A program made the translations under genes and the position numbers. Below the pieces are notes generated by a model. The model did no database searches. It was not told the DNA's origin and saw only the letters and a list, made by a program, of their open reading frames with translations. From Planctomycetota bacterium (lineage in GTDB: Bacteria; Planctomycetota; Phycisphaerae; Phycisphaerales; SM1A02), in NCBI GenBank assembly GCA_022574595.1, contig JACZRS010000001.1, positions 62,001-126,000 on the forward strand: DNA of 64,000 nt, given 5' to 3'. The first letter of the stretch is position 1; every line of letters begins with the position of its first letter. Shown here piece by piece: positions 53,003 through 61,718 of the stretch.

Positions 53003-54265
53003 ATGAATGGTAAATGCCCAATACGCTTAATTGCCTGCTTTATAAGTTTCAGCATTTTTATATGTTGCGGATGTGCTTCTAAAGGCTATTTCCAGCTCCA
53101 TAAGCCTCAAGGCTCTTCTATTGCCCTTAAGACATACAACTTAGAAGCTGCGCCTCGCTCACTGCCAATGTTCACATCAGACACTGGCCAACCCATCAAT
53201 TGGCAAGATCTACTAAACGCAGCTGCCTGGGCGGATGTGATAATAATAGGCGAGCAGCATGATGATTCGGTTGGCCATGCGGTACAGCTTGCGCTAGTTA
53301 CAGACACGATTCAGCGTTTCCCAGGCACAGCCCTTTCCATGGAAATGCTGGATCGCGAAGAGCAAACACTTGTCGATGATTACCTGGCAGGCATCATCAA
53401 ACTCGATATGTTTTTAGAAAAAACCGCTTCGACAAAATGGCTACGAATCGCCCGCGACTATTTAAGTGAAGAAATAGACCGTGAAAAGTTTGAAAAACGC
53501 ATCCTTCGAATAGGGTGGCCGCATTGGGAAGAAGATTATCAACCGATCATAGATGCTGCAAAGGATAATAACGCAAGAGTTATCGCAGCCAATACGCCTT
53601 GGATCCGCTATATGAGCTTGGCAAGTCGAGAGGGATTTGATCGATTAGATTCATTAACTGATGCGCAAAAGCGTTTGTTTGCTTATCCCAAACAAGAATC
53701 ATATCCAGGATACCGCGAGCGTTTTTGGCAAGTCATGGCCGGCCGCGCTGAGGGTGAAGTACTCCCGGAACCCACGGAATCCGATGAAACAGAAGATGGC
53801 GATGAAGAAGGCGGTGGAGTTCATCCCGATCTTACTGATGAACAAATCAAAGGAGCTTTTCGTGGGCAGCTAACCATGGACGCAACCATGGCCGACTCCA
53901 TAGTTAAAGCCCTAAATAGCGGATCAAAGAAAGTCGTTCACCTGGTCGGACAATTCCATAGCGATTTTGAGGGAGGAACCGTACAAGAACTGCGCCAACG
54001 TAAACACGGAATTAAAATCCTTAATATAAGTATGCAGCGAGCAGAGGTCGTTGCCTTAAGAGATGAAGATATCGGCAGAGCGGATATTATTATCTATACC
54101 CCCGAACGGGTAGAAGAAGAGGATAAAGAGGAGACAGTTGAAGCAGAAGAGGAAGTTGATGCTGAGGAAGATACTTCTGATGAAGAAGTCGATCCCCATG
54201 CAACACAACCAACAAGTCAGCCAGCGACAACAAAACCAATAAAGAAGAAGGATTTGAAACACTGA
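53003..54265 (+). CDS. ChaN-like haem-binding/Tiki-superfamily lipoprotein
   Basis: 420 aa from ATG 53003 (52952 is the other in-frame start). A hydrophobic leader ending FICCGC gives a lipobox. The core matches ChaN (DUF399): DVIIIGEQHDDSVGHAVQ, ALSMEMLDREEQTLVDDYL, LRIGWPHWEEDYQPII and ARVIAANTPWIRYM, plus VVHLVGQFHSDFEGG near ~310. ChaN proteins bind haem and contribute to iron uptake; related Tiki-type proteases share the fold, and the conserved Glu/His residues are present. The C-terminal ~60 residues are an acidic then Thr/Pro/Gln-rich tail. Its 3' end is duplicated at 55927-56259. Confidence 0.82.
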   Translation: MNGKCPIRLIACFISFSIFICCGCASKGYFQLHKPQGSSIALKTYNLEAAPRSLPMFTSDTGQPINWQDLLNAAAWADVIIIGEQHDDSVGHAVQLALVTDTIQRFPGTALSMEMLDREEQTLVDDYLAGIIKLDMFLEKTASTKWLRIARDYLSEEIDREKFEKRILRIGWPHWEEDYQPIIDAAKDNNARVIAANTPWIRYMSLASREGFDRLDSLTDAQKRLFAYPKQESYPGYRERFWQVMAGRAEGEVLPEPTESDETEDGDEEGGGVHPDLTDEQIKGAFRGQLTMDATMADSIVKALNSGSKKVVHLVGQFHSDFEGGTVQELRQRKHGIKILNISMQRAEVVALRDEDIGRADIIIYTPERVEEEDKEETVEAEEEVDAEEDTSDEEVDPHATQPTSQPATTKPIKKKDLKH

Positions 54266-54290
54266 GGGCCACGGAGTTGATGATTTGTAG

Positions 54291-54313
54291 GGCAGGCTTT
54301 GAGCCTGCCTTTT
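54291..54313 (+). terminator. Terminator after the ChaN-like gene
   Basis: GGCAGGCT and AGCCTGCC form an 8-bp stem with a 3-base loop, followed by TTTTC. It is 26 bases past the ChaN stop. Confidence 0.65.
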
Positions 54314-54337
54314 CTTATGCCATCACTATTGAGCAGG

Positions 54338-54367
54338 CCCGTTTAGCCGCGACCCGATAGGGGAGCG
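54338..54367. repeat. GTTTAGC-type dispersed repeat
   Basis: CCGTTTAGCCGCGACCCGAT followed by AGGGGAGCG. The CGTTTAGC(C/G) string also opens both repeat units at 14779 and 14853. A dispersed REP-like family is likely, though only three members occur in the window. Confidence 0.45.
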
Positions 54368-54430
54368 TTTGAGGGAAACAGGGGTCATGGCATAAGATTG
54401 CTGGCAATCCGCCGAGGCGGGTCTCACTTC

Positions 54431-55849
54431 CTACCCCCAATTGGCAAAGAGAATTAGCAAATCGCGTACGTTGGTGGTGCAGTCGCCGTTGAGGTCGGCT
54501 GGGCAGGTGAAGGGATAGCCGCACTCGCCCCAGAGCGCTAGCAACACGACTAGATCCGTGATATCAACAATGCCATCGCCGCTGATGTCGGAACACGCTG
54601 AGCCGGTCAGGTCGAAGACGTAGGCAGCGCCCTGGTTAAAATAATCCAGGTCGCGCAAACGTGCTCCGATAAGCGCTATCTTGCCGTCGCCGGAGATTTC
54701 TACTTGCTCGCCGAAGAGGTCAGTCTGAAATCCGTTACACAAGCGAAACCTGGATTGCTTAAACCAAGCTCCACTATGCCGTGTGAAATAAGATGCGGCC
54801 CCATTACCAAGGATTGAACCAATCACAGCACTTTCACCATCAGCGGAGATATCTACGGATGTCCCGAAAAAGATGAAGTCAGTGAGCTTGGCCTGCTCGA
54901 TCCAGTTGTCGCCATCGTAAATGAAAACATACGCTGCTCCGGCCCCATCATCATCATTCCTGGCACCGACAAGAATGGTGCTGCCATCGCCTGAAATGGC
55001 CACGGAATAACCGAACTGCGCGCCTGCCTGGCCATCGGATGCGGTCAGTTTGATCTGCTCGGTCCACTGCGATGTTTGGGGATCTCTGATATTGATGTAT
55101 GCTGCGCCAGTTGAGCTGTCGTTTGTAAAGGCACCAGCTACGATGATGTTGCCATCGCCTGAAATGTCTACGCTTCTACCATACCAATCACCTTCTTCAC
55201 CATCTGAGGCGAGCAGCTTGACTTGGTGGCTCCACTGGGATGTCTCAGGATTGCGCTCAAAGATGTGCGCCGCCCCAGCATTCTGTCCAAACTCATCGTC
55301 CAGTAATGCACCAATGACCGCCGTGTTGCCACCGGCAGAAAGAACGGCTCCCTCGCCGCCTCCGAACCCCGTGCCATTGGTCGATTTCGGAGGCAATAAC
55401 TTCGCTTGCTCAATCCACGTTTCGCCGCTCTTTACAAACACATAGGCAGCACTTTCTTTTACATCATCATCATCATCAGAAGCTGTAATGATCGCTGTTG
55501 TGCCATCATAGGATAGGGCAACAGAGACACCCAGAGTGTCAGCCGGATCAAGATCTGCCGGGATGAGCTGTTGTAAATGCAGGTACTCTAATCCTTCGCG
55601 AACAAAAAGATATGTTCCACCCAAGGTCTTAGGAGCACCTATAAGTACTACCGCTCCATCGTTAGAAGTGGCCACCGCCTTGCCGAAGTGTCCCCACGGA
55701 TTTGCATTATACGCGACTAATTCGGCAACAGGACATTGAGCATAAAGACAGTTTGAAGAGGCAAGCATCGCATCTGCAATGAGCAGTGAGACAAAGATGC
55801 GAATAGAGACTTGCGGCAACTTGTAATAACTATTTCTCTGCATAACCAT
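54431..55849 (-). CDS. FG-GAP-type exported protein with dockerin-like tail, inserted between ChaN tail copies
   Basis: 472 aa. Signal region ~1-37 (ends YAQCPV). FG-GAP-like repeats, each about 55 residues with the phrase SxDGxxxxxGAxxDDxxxGAAYVF, for example VAISGDGSTILVGARNDDDG and AAYVFIYDGDNWIEQAKLT, make a beta-propeller. The C-terminus has two EF-hand-like loops (GDGIVDITDLVVLLALWGEC and ADLNGDCTTNVRDLLILFAN) ending NWG. The gene lies exactly between the complete ChaN-like gene and a second copy of that gene's 3' end, both on the opposite strand. Confidence 0.82.
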   Translation of the reverse strand: MVMQRNSYYKLPQVSIRIFVSLLIADAMLASSNCLYAQCPVAELVAYNANPWGHFGKAVATSNDGAVVLIGAPKTLGGTYLFVREGLEYLHLQQLIPADLDPADTLGVSVALSYDGTTAIITASDDDDDVKESAAYVFVKSGETWIEQAKLLPPKSTNGTGFGGGEGAVLSAGGNTAVIGALLDDEFGQNAGAAHIFERNPETSQWSHQVKLLASDGEEGDWYGRSVDISGDGNIIVAGAFTNDSSTGAAYINIRDPQTSQWTEQIKLTASDGQAGAQFGYSVAISGDGSTILVGARNDDDGAGAAYVFIYDGDNWIEQAKLTDFIFFGTSVDISADGESAVIGSILGNGAASYFTRHSGAWFKQSRFRLCNGFQTDLFGEQVEISGDGKIALIGARLRDLDYFNQGAAYVFDLTGSACSDISGDGIVDITDLVVLLALWGECGYPFTCPADLNGDCTTNVRDLLILFANWG

Positions 55850-55926
55850 GCTCCTTAAGGCTTTCAGACTGAAGCCATTATCGACAATAACACATCTATA
55901 TTCTTATCACAAATCACAACTTGTTC

Positions 55927-56259
55927 CTGCGCCAACGTAAACACGGAATAAAAATCCTAAATATAAGTATGCAGCGAGCAGAGGTCGTAGCTTTAAGGGA
56001 AGAAGATCAAGGCCGGGCTGATATTATTATCTATACACCAGAACGGATTGAAGACGAGGAAGAAGAGGAGGCTGATACTGAGGAAGATGCTTCTGTAAAG
56101 GAAGAAGATCCGCTTGCAACTCAACCAGCTAGTCAACCAACTGAACAACCAACCACAAAGCCAACTTCTCAATCGGAAAAGCAGCCAGTCACGCAACCAA
56201 CCTCACAGCCAAGTAAATCACCCACAACTAAACCTGCGAAGAAGGATGATGATGGTTAA
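55927..56259 (+). pseudogene. Duplicated 3' fragment of the ChaN-like gene
   Basis: From CTGCGCCAACGTAAACACGG at 55927 the DNA follows 53990 onwards of the ChaN-like gene, giving LRQRKHGIKILNISMQRAEV and the same acidic, then Thr/Gln/Pro-rich tail. Similarity begins abruptly at 53990/55927. The tail is longer than in the parent (several TSQPxxxP repeats). There is no start codon with leader or ribosome site for it; a TTG at 55921 is unconvincing. It is the end of a second copy whose first ~330 codons are gone. Confidence 0.8.
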
Positions 56260-56262
56260 CTA

Positions 56263-56292
56263 AACCCCATGGAGTGCTATCCATGGGCGTCG
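56263..56292 (-). repeat. 30-bp palindromic repeat, copy 2, spanning the tsaC stop codon
   Basis: Reverse complement of 43562-43591 with two differences in 30. The hairpin CCCATGGA, loop, TCCATGGG is perfect here (56266-56273 and 56280-56287). It supplies the last codons (Asp-Ala-His-Gly) and the TAG stop of tsaC at 56277-56279. Confidence 0.7.
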
Positions 56293-57278
56293 GGTTGAGT
56301 TTTATTAGCGTTTGTTGCTGCGCGCTCTAAGCGATCTACAATCGCTTCCCAATTGCCGGTTGCGCATTTTGGTCTTTCTATAATAATACGTGCTGCTCCT
56401 CTTGAATCCGCTTTACGAAGTGCTTCATACAAGTAAGCAGTGTATTGCTTAGCAAACTCTGGCATGATGATGGCTTGATGAGGCGGATTAACGATTGTTG
56501 CCTCGAAACACAACACTACTACTGAAGATAATGCTTCTTCTAAGAACTTGTTTATCGCGTTACGATCAAGAATATCTACTGGAGTAACAGGCGAATAGTG
56601 TTTTACTGATTCACCTGGAATATTTGTTTGTTCATTAATATGAGGTACATCAATATCGCCAATTACTTCACGAAGTTGCTTAGGGGTAATTGCACCTAAT
56701 CTTAAAATGCGCGGCTGATCGGTTGTTAAATCAAGCACGGTCGACTCGATCCCAATTTCACATTTCCCGCCATCTAATATTAATAGATCATCTTCCTCTT
56801 TATAATCATCAAGAACGTGTTGAGCTGAGGTGGGGGAGATGTGTCCGGATCTGTTTGCGGATGGTGCGGAGATAGATCTGCCAAACTCTTTTAGCAATTG
56901 TCTTGCAACTTGATGTGATGGTGAACGAACAGCAATCGTATCAAGCCCAGCTGCTGCCTGTATTGGCACATTGTCACTTCGGTCTAATACAATTGTTAGA
57001 GGCCCAGGCCAAAACCGTTCAACTAATTTCGCGCAGCGCTCATCCCAAGTTTTCGCTAACGATTGAGCTTGCTTTTCATCAAGCACGAGCGCAGTTAAGG
57101 GAACAGTTGCCGGCCTCCCTTTAAGCTTGTAAATCTTTTCAATAGCCTGCGTATTAAGTGTATCCGCACCTAAGCCATAAACTGTTTCGGTAGCAAACGC
57201 AACAACTTCGCCTGCTTCAAGTAGCTCTACTGCTTGAACTATTGCATTATGATTAGCTTCAATCGCCCGAGCCATCAT
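56277..57278 (-). CDS. tsaC: L-threonylcarbamoyladenylate synthase (TsaC/Sua5)
   Basis: 333 aa from ATG 57278 (57290 is the longer alternative, still overlapping the TolC-like gene by 20-32 bases). Makes the threonylcarbamoyl-AMP needed for tRNA t6A37. YrdC domain: AFATETVYGLGADTLNTQAI, KIYKLKGRPATVPLTALV, PGPLTIVLDRSDNVP, SAPSANRSGHISPTSAQHVL and IESTVLDLT. The Sua5 linker IPGESVKHYSPVTPVDIL and a C-terminal Rossmann-like domain make it the long Sua5 form. The last codons come from the 30-bp repeat. Confidence 0.9.
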   Translation of the reverse strand: MMARAIEANHNAIVQAVELLEAGEVVAFATETVYGLGADTLNTQAIEKIYKLKGRPATVPLTALVLDEKQAQSLAKTWDERCAKLVERFWPGPLTIVLDRSDNVPIQAAAGLDTIAVRSPSHQVARQLLKEFGRSISAPSANRSGHISPTSAQHVLDDYKEEDDLLILDGGKCEIGIESTVLDLTTDQPRILRLGAITPKQLREVIGDIDVPHINEQTNIPGESVKHYSPVTPVDILDRNAINKFLEEALSSVVVLCFEATIVNPPHQAIIMPEFAKQYTAYLYEALRKADSRGAARIIIERPKCATGNWEAIVDRLERAATNANKTQPDAHG

Positions 57279-59040
57279 CAAATCCACCATCGTCGATATT
57301 TAGCTCAATTCGATTCATGCTAAGTCCAGTTCCCATAGCTCGATAAAGCCTTGCTACAGATTTATTGTAATTCACTAATGAACGAACCTCATCTTGTTGT
57401 GCAAGTGCGAGTGTTTCCTGTCTTTGGAATTTTAGATTCAGCTGCACGGGATTAAGTGCTTGTAACTGCTCACTTACAAGAAAAGTGCGAAGATTCTCAG
57501 CCTGGGCAATGCGAAACGAACGCGACACCTGTATCAATTCATTGTCGGTAATTACATCCCTTAAAGCTGTCTTAACCTCAAGAATCACGTTTTGAATAGT
57601 TCGCTGATATTTGATCGCAGCTGAGGAACGCTCAAGCCTGGCTTTTTTATACCCTGCTTCAGCTTCTCGATTACCGATTGGAACCTCCAGCGCAATACCT
57701 AAGATGTAATCAATAAAGCTGCCTTCGCCTATTTCATCATAGGAACTGCCCACATCATCATCGAGCCCAAAGTATGCAATTTGTGCGGAGAGATTCAGTA
57801 GAGGCAAGCGCGCATTATTGGCAAGGTGCTGGCGAATCTTAGCATCATCAATTTCAAGCATCGCTTGTTTAACTTCAGGGCGACCGCTTACCGCAGTAAC
57901 AATTACTTCGCGTAGATTAAATCGAAGTGGTTCCTGAACCGTCTTATCGATTGGCAGAAGAAGCGATTCGGATCCGATGGATATGTCTTTAGCGTTAATA
58001 AGTACTTTTAAGCTATCGGAAGCTCTGCGAACCGCTCGCCTTGCGTTAATTACATTTGCTTTTCTTTGTTCAACCTTTGCTACAGCATCAGCCATCTCAG
58101 CTGGCTTTACATCAAAATCCCCTCTGCGCCTCATAAATTCTCGAACCTCTATTCCGGAATCTAAAAGCCATTGCTGGATGGAAAGATTCTGCCAGGCAAA
58201 AACTAAATCCCAGTATGCGATCTCTACATCGCTAACTAGCTGCAGCAATTCTGTGCGCAATTGCTCTATCGATCGGCTTTGCGAATTTCGCGCCAGGTGG
58301 ATTGTGCTCTGATTTACCCTTGAACCAAACCCACGAAGTAACGGCTGAGTAAGTCCAAGCCTAAGCGCACTCGTATATGCAGGATCCGGCGAAATACTGA
58401 ACCCACCTGTTGTAAGATTTCTAAATCGAGTTAGATCTGTTGTCACAGATACCACAGCTCCGGTTTCAAACAGCTTCCTTACGCCTGTCTCAAACCTATA
58501 TCTCTCGCTGGCATTAAAAGCAATCCCTAGCGGAGCCCCTCGAATAACAGCAACTGTCGATGGTTCATCCGTTTTAGTCAGGTCAATATTTGTTACAAAC
58601 AAAGCATCAAAGGCTGCCTGGGCTGCGATTACATCCTTTTCATTAATTGCCGGTCCAAGCCTTGTAGATTGAATCCCTAGATTCCACTGAATTGCAGTTG
58701 TTAGTGCAGTTTTTAAGCTGATGGCAACATCAGTCTGCGCTTTGCCAGTCAGATCAGTGCCTAGATCCAGGTTTTCCCTAATAAATGGCAGATCCGGACC
58801 TAAGGCTTCCAATTCTTCGCGTCGGTTAGCGAGGGTTTCTTCTAATTCTGAAGAAGATGTTGATGGGGCTGAGCTGAATTGATCAGTGTCCGTTAACGAC
58901 TCTATTTCGCGTGAAAGTGCCTCAATTACGCGCTGCGATAGCGCAAAGTCATCATCAGGGACCGCTAGCGGCGACTCACAGCCAACTAACAGAACCGAAA
59001 TCAGGGCCAGCAATGAAGTTGTAGCGCGAACATACTGCAT
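57259..59040 (-). CDS. TolC-family outer-membrane efflux lipoprotein
   Basis: 593 aa. Signal plus lipobox LLVGC (~17-21). Two OEP (PF02321) repeats: LRLGLTQPLLRGFGSRVNQS and SRSIEQLRTELLQLVSDVEI with AYWDLVFAWQN in the first half, and ALEVPIGNREAEAGYKKARL with NVILEVKTALRDVITDNELI in the second, forming the alpha-barrel tunnel. It is ~100 residues longer than E. coli TolC, with a Glu/Ser-rich N-terminal extension (~25-75). No adjacent inner-membrane pump or adaptor. It is coupled to tsaC by overlap. Confidence 0.85.
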   Translation of the reverse strand: MQYVRATTSLLALISVLLVGCESPLAVPDDDFALSQRVIEALSREIESLTDTDQFSSAPSTSSSELEETLANRREELEALGPDLPFIRENLDLGTDLTGKAQTDVAISLKTALTTAIQWNLGIQSTRLGPAINEKDVIAAQAAFDALFVTNIDLTKTDEPSTVAVIRGAPLGIAFNASERYRFETGVRKLFETGAVVSVTTDLTRFRNLTTGGFSISPDPAYTSALRLGLTQPLLRGFGSRVNQSTIHLARNSQSRSIEQLRTELLQLVSDVEIAYWDLVFAWQNLSIQQWLLDSGIEVREFMRRRGDFDVKPAEMADAVAKVEQRKANVINARRAVRRASDSLKVLINAKDISIGSESLLLPIDKTVQEPLRFNLREVIVTAVSGRPEVKQAMLEIDDAKIRQHLANNARLPLLNLSAQIAYFGLDDDVGSSYDEIGEGSFIDYILGIALEVPIGNREAEAGYKKARLERSSAAIKYQRTIQNVILEVKTALRDVITDNELIQVSRSFRIAQAENLRTFLVSEQLQALNPVQLNLKFQRQETLALAQQDEVRSLVNYNKSVARLYRAMGTGLSMNRIELNIDDGGFDDGSGD

Positions 59041-59180
59041 AGAGAGTGCAGCGTAGCAGCAATTGCAGCCGAAGGAAAAGCATGGTTTTATTGCGAATTT
59101 TGACTCTGTCCAACAGCAGATAGATTTGCTGGATCAGTCTCGCCGCTGTACTCTCAGAGGGTCAAACAAGGAGGTTTGCC

Positions 59181-60932
59181 ATGTTCTCACTCGCACTGAT
59201 GCGTCGTTTATCGTTTGCGCTGGCTTTAGCCTTCGCCACCTTGGGCTTTTCAACAATCTCTTTAGCTCAAGAGTCAGCCACAAAGTTTCCATACTTGGCC
59301 AAGGTTATTCAAGAACAAGTAGCTGTCCGAGCAGGTGCTGACAGCCGGTACTATCTCTTTGGGCAACTTTTTGAAGATGACTATGTACAGGTAGTAGCCC
59401 ACAAATCTGGCTGGGCGCGTGTACGTACATATGGCCCAACCTTCAAAGATTTTTATGGATTCATTAAGCTACCAAAATTAGAAACACGACGATTCCTGGT
59501 TGATAGCGATAGCAAAACCGGTCTTACAAATGGATCCGTTCTTGTCTTCGGGCCAAACCTGGATGATAGGGCTGAGCCGGCACGTAGCTGGAAGCCAATC
59601 GCAAGAATAACTAGCCCAACTAAACTGAAGATCCTTGATGCAGAAACTACTGATTCGCTGTTGATTTTCAAAGTTGAGTTGCCTCGTGAATCTGAGGGTT
59701 GGATCAACCTTACTAACCTTCGCACAGCAACTATTGATGAGATTACTTCCTGGGAGAACTTCGTTGCCCAGGCGAATAGGCCAAAAGCAGTCGCTGCTGA
59801 TACTGATGATGAGAATTATAAGTTAGCAAGTGCAACGGAAACTATGCAGAAACCTCTTCCTATTGCTGCAAACGAAACTCGTACTACTACGGTAGATGAA
59901 ACTGAGACTAAGACAGCTCAGGCCGATACTACAACTCAAGCGACCACAACAGTTGCGCAACAAACTACTGGTCCTGATAGAGATTTGACCCCTGAGCCAA
60001 CTCAGCCGAGGGAGTCTAACGAAACACCGACTATGGCTGATGTTCGCAGCAGCACCGACAGGCCAGAGCTTATTGATCCAGCTGCAAGAACTACTCAAGC
60101 TAACGCATTTTTTAACGAAAGCATTTCACGCATTGCCCAAGCCATCGCTAATACAGATGATCAAATTAATCGGCCAGCAACAATAAATAAGACTCCCGAA
60201 GAACCTAACCAAGTGCTCGGCACATACCTCGATCCCATAAACCCGGCTAGAGTTACATCAAGTTCCACGCAGCCTCCAGCCTCGGAAACTACAAATCAGC
60301 AAACCCAGCCCGCTGAAAACAACATTGCGAATCAACCTGCTCAAGTTGAAGTAGAACCCAAGCCAAAGGAAAAGCCAAAGGTCTACATCGATATAGAAAC
60401 AGTTCGTGGCCTGTCGCTTGAAAAGCTTGAACATATGTATTTTAAATTACTCCGACAGCCCAAGCAAACAGCTGAGGTCGATCCCTTGCGCCAAATGTAT
60501 ACCATTTACGCTGATGAGTTTGCCAAGAAGGGCGTCGAGAAATCACATGCTAAATCCCGTGCTGCTCAGTTAGAGATCTGGGCAGAATTGCAAGAGAAAA
60601 TGATACAAATCCAATCAATGCGCTCGCGAGCAAAGGCAGGAGTAAAGGAAGCCAATGAAGCTGCGATCACTCTGCAAAAAAGCGGCGACTATCAAGCAAT
60701 AGGGATTCTCGTTTCCTCTACCATTTATGATGGCAAAAGCCTACCTAAGCTCTTTAGGCTAAAAGACCAAATTACTGGCAGAACCATTGGGTATATAGCC
60801 CCAAGCGAGGATTTTGACCTTGTAGAAATGATTGGAGAGGTTCTTGGAATTAAGGGTAAACGATCATACGATGGTGGACTTAGGCTTAACGTGTTTACAC
60901 CCCAGAAGATAGATATCCTCACCGATAACTAG
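59181..60932 (+). CDS. Exported protein with SH3-like domain and long Thr/Gln/Pro-rich linker
   Basis: 583 aa. Signal peptide ~1-30 (ISLAQES). Residues ~40-95 form a bacterial SH3-like domain (IQEQVAVRAGADSRYYLFGQ, VVAHKSGWARVRTYGPTFKD). Another SH3-like segment is possible at ~140-190. A disordered Thr/Gln/Glu/Pro-rich region fills ~205-400, then a helical, basic C-terminal domain (~400-580) with KLEHMYFKLLRQPKQTAEVD. Such proteins usually bind cell wall or act as periplasmic scaffolds. It is transcribed away from the TolC-like gene. Confidence 0.65.
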   Translation: MFSLALMRRLSFALALAFATLGFSTISLAQESATKFPYLAKVIQEQVAVRAGADSRYYLFGQLFEDDYVQVVAHKSGWARVRTYGPTFKDFYGFIKLPKLETRRFLVDSDSKTGLTNGSVLVFGPNLDDRAEPARSWKPIARITSPTKLKILDAETTDSLLIFKVELPRESEGWINLTNLRTATIDEITSWENFVAQANRPKAVAADTDDENYKLASATETMQKPLPIAANETRTTTVDETETKTAQADTTTQATTTVAQQTTGPDRDLTPEPTQPRESNETPTMADVRSSTDRPELIDPAARTTQANAFFNESISRIAQAIANTDDQINRPATINKTPEEPNQVLGTYLDPINPARVTSSSTQPPASETTNQQTQPAENNIANQPAQVEVEPKPKEKPKVYIDIETVRGLSLEKLEHMYFKLLRQPKQTAEVDPLRQMYTIYADEFAKKGVEKSHAKSRAAQLEIWAELQEKMIQIQSMRSRAKAGVKEANEAAITLQKSGDYQAIGILVSSTIYDGKSLPKLFRLKDQITGRTIGYIAPSEDFDLVEMIGEVLGIKGKRSYDGGLRLNVFTPQKIDILTDN

Positions 60933-61005
60933 TAGGCAAGATGATTTAGCTGGCTATACTCTTGTTCGCTTTTTTTTGGTTTTACTCTTTTTGATATTCG
61001 CTCTT

Positions 61006-61078
61006 GGGGCGTTAGCTCAATTGGGAGAGCGCTGCCTTTGCAAGGCAGAGGTTACCGGTTCGAGCCCGGTACGCTCCA
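61006..61078 (+). tRNA. tRNA-Ala, anticodon TGC
   Basis: 73 bases. Acceptor stem GGGGCGT/ACGCTCC (one G-U pair), D-arm with AGCTCAATTGGGAGAGC, anticodon arm CTGCC-TTTGCAA-GGCAG with TGC at the anticodon, T-arm ACCGG-TTCGAGC-CCGGT, discriminator A. CCA is not encoded. All conserved T-loop bases (TTCGA) are present. Confidence 0.95.
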
Positions 61079-61304
61079 TTTATTTACTGTCAATTCGACC
61101 ACCATTGCTTAGAGCCAATGCTGCCGTCTGTATGTCTTGGTTATACATCAGCGACTTGTTCTGAAATATATCGGACTCAGTTGGCGTATCTAATCCCCTT
61201 TAGTAGTGCGTATTTTCAGCCTCATCGGCGCAAGCGTTACCAATCTTCCATTACTGGAGGATAGTGATTCAAAGCCTGTGCTGATTGCTCGATAGCTCTT
61301 GAGT

Positions 61305-61694
61305 ATGGACGAGCTATCTAAATTATTTAAGGACCATGAGAGCAAGAGCGATAACAACGCTTCTGGTATTACTCATGATGACCGCCGCGAGGAGATGCGT
61401 GTCGCACAGAATGAGCTGGAAAGCTCGTTAGGGCGGGTACTAGATATTTCTGTTTCTGGAATGCGTGTGGTTTGTCGACACGTTCCTAAAGATGAGCACA
61501 TCGATTTTCAGCTTAATACAACTGTCGATCCAATTACTGTTACTGGAAAAATAGTTTGGACGCAGAGGCTTGGTTTTCGCAAGCACGAGATCGGTCTGAG
61601 TTTCATAGATGCAAGCAAAGATTTAATCAGTCTCGTGCATAGATGCTCGACTCTCGATGGAAGAGTGAGAGTTGAAACTACAATCCAAAAATAA
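61305..61694 (+). CDS. PilZ-domain c-di-GMP-binding protein (first)
   Basis: 129 aa from ATG 61305 (TTG 61299 is the alternative). PilZ domain with both c-di-GMP motifs: RxxxR in DDRREEMRVAQNE (~22-28) and DxSxxG in LDISVSGMRVVCR (~45-51). It goes on with KIVWTQRLGFRKHEIGLSFI. A polar N-terminus (~1-20) precedes the domain. A stand-alone PilZ receptor could act on the type IV pilus; that is inferred from the pil genes in the window. A paralogue follows 24 bases later. Confidence 0.85.
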   Translation: MDELSKLFKDHESKSDNNASGITHDDRREEMRVAQNELESSLGRVLDISVSGMRVVCRHVPKDEHIDFQLNTTVDPITVTGKIVWTQRLGFRKHEIGLSFIDASKDLISLVHRCSTLDGRVRVETTIQK

Positions 61695-61718
61695 ACTTTC
61701 TCTCCGAGGTTTGCACGA

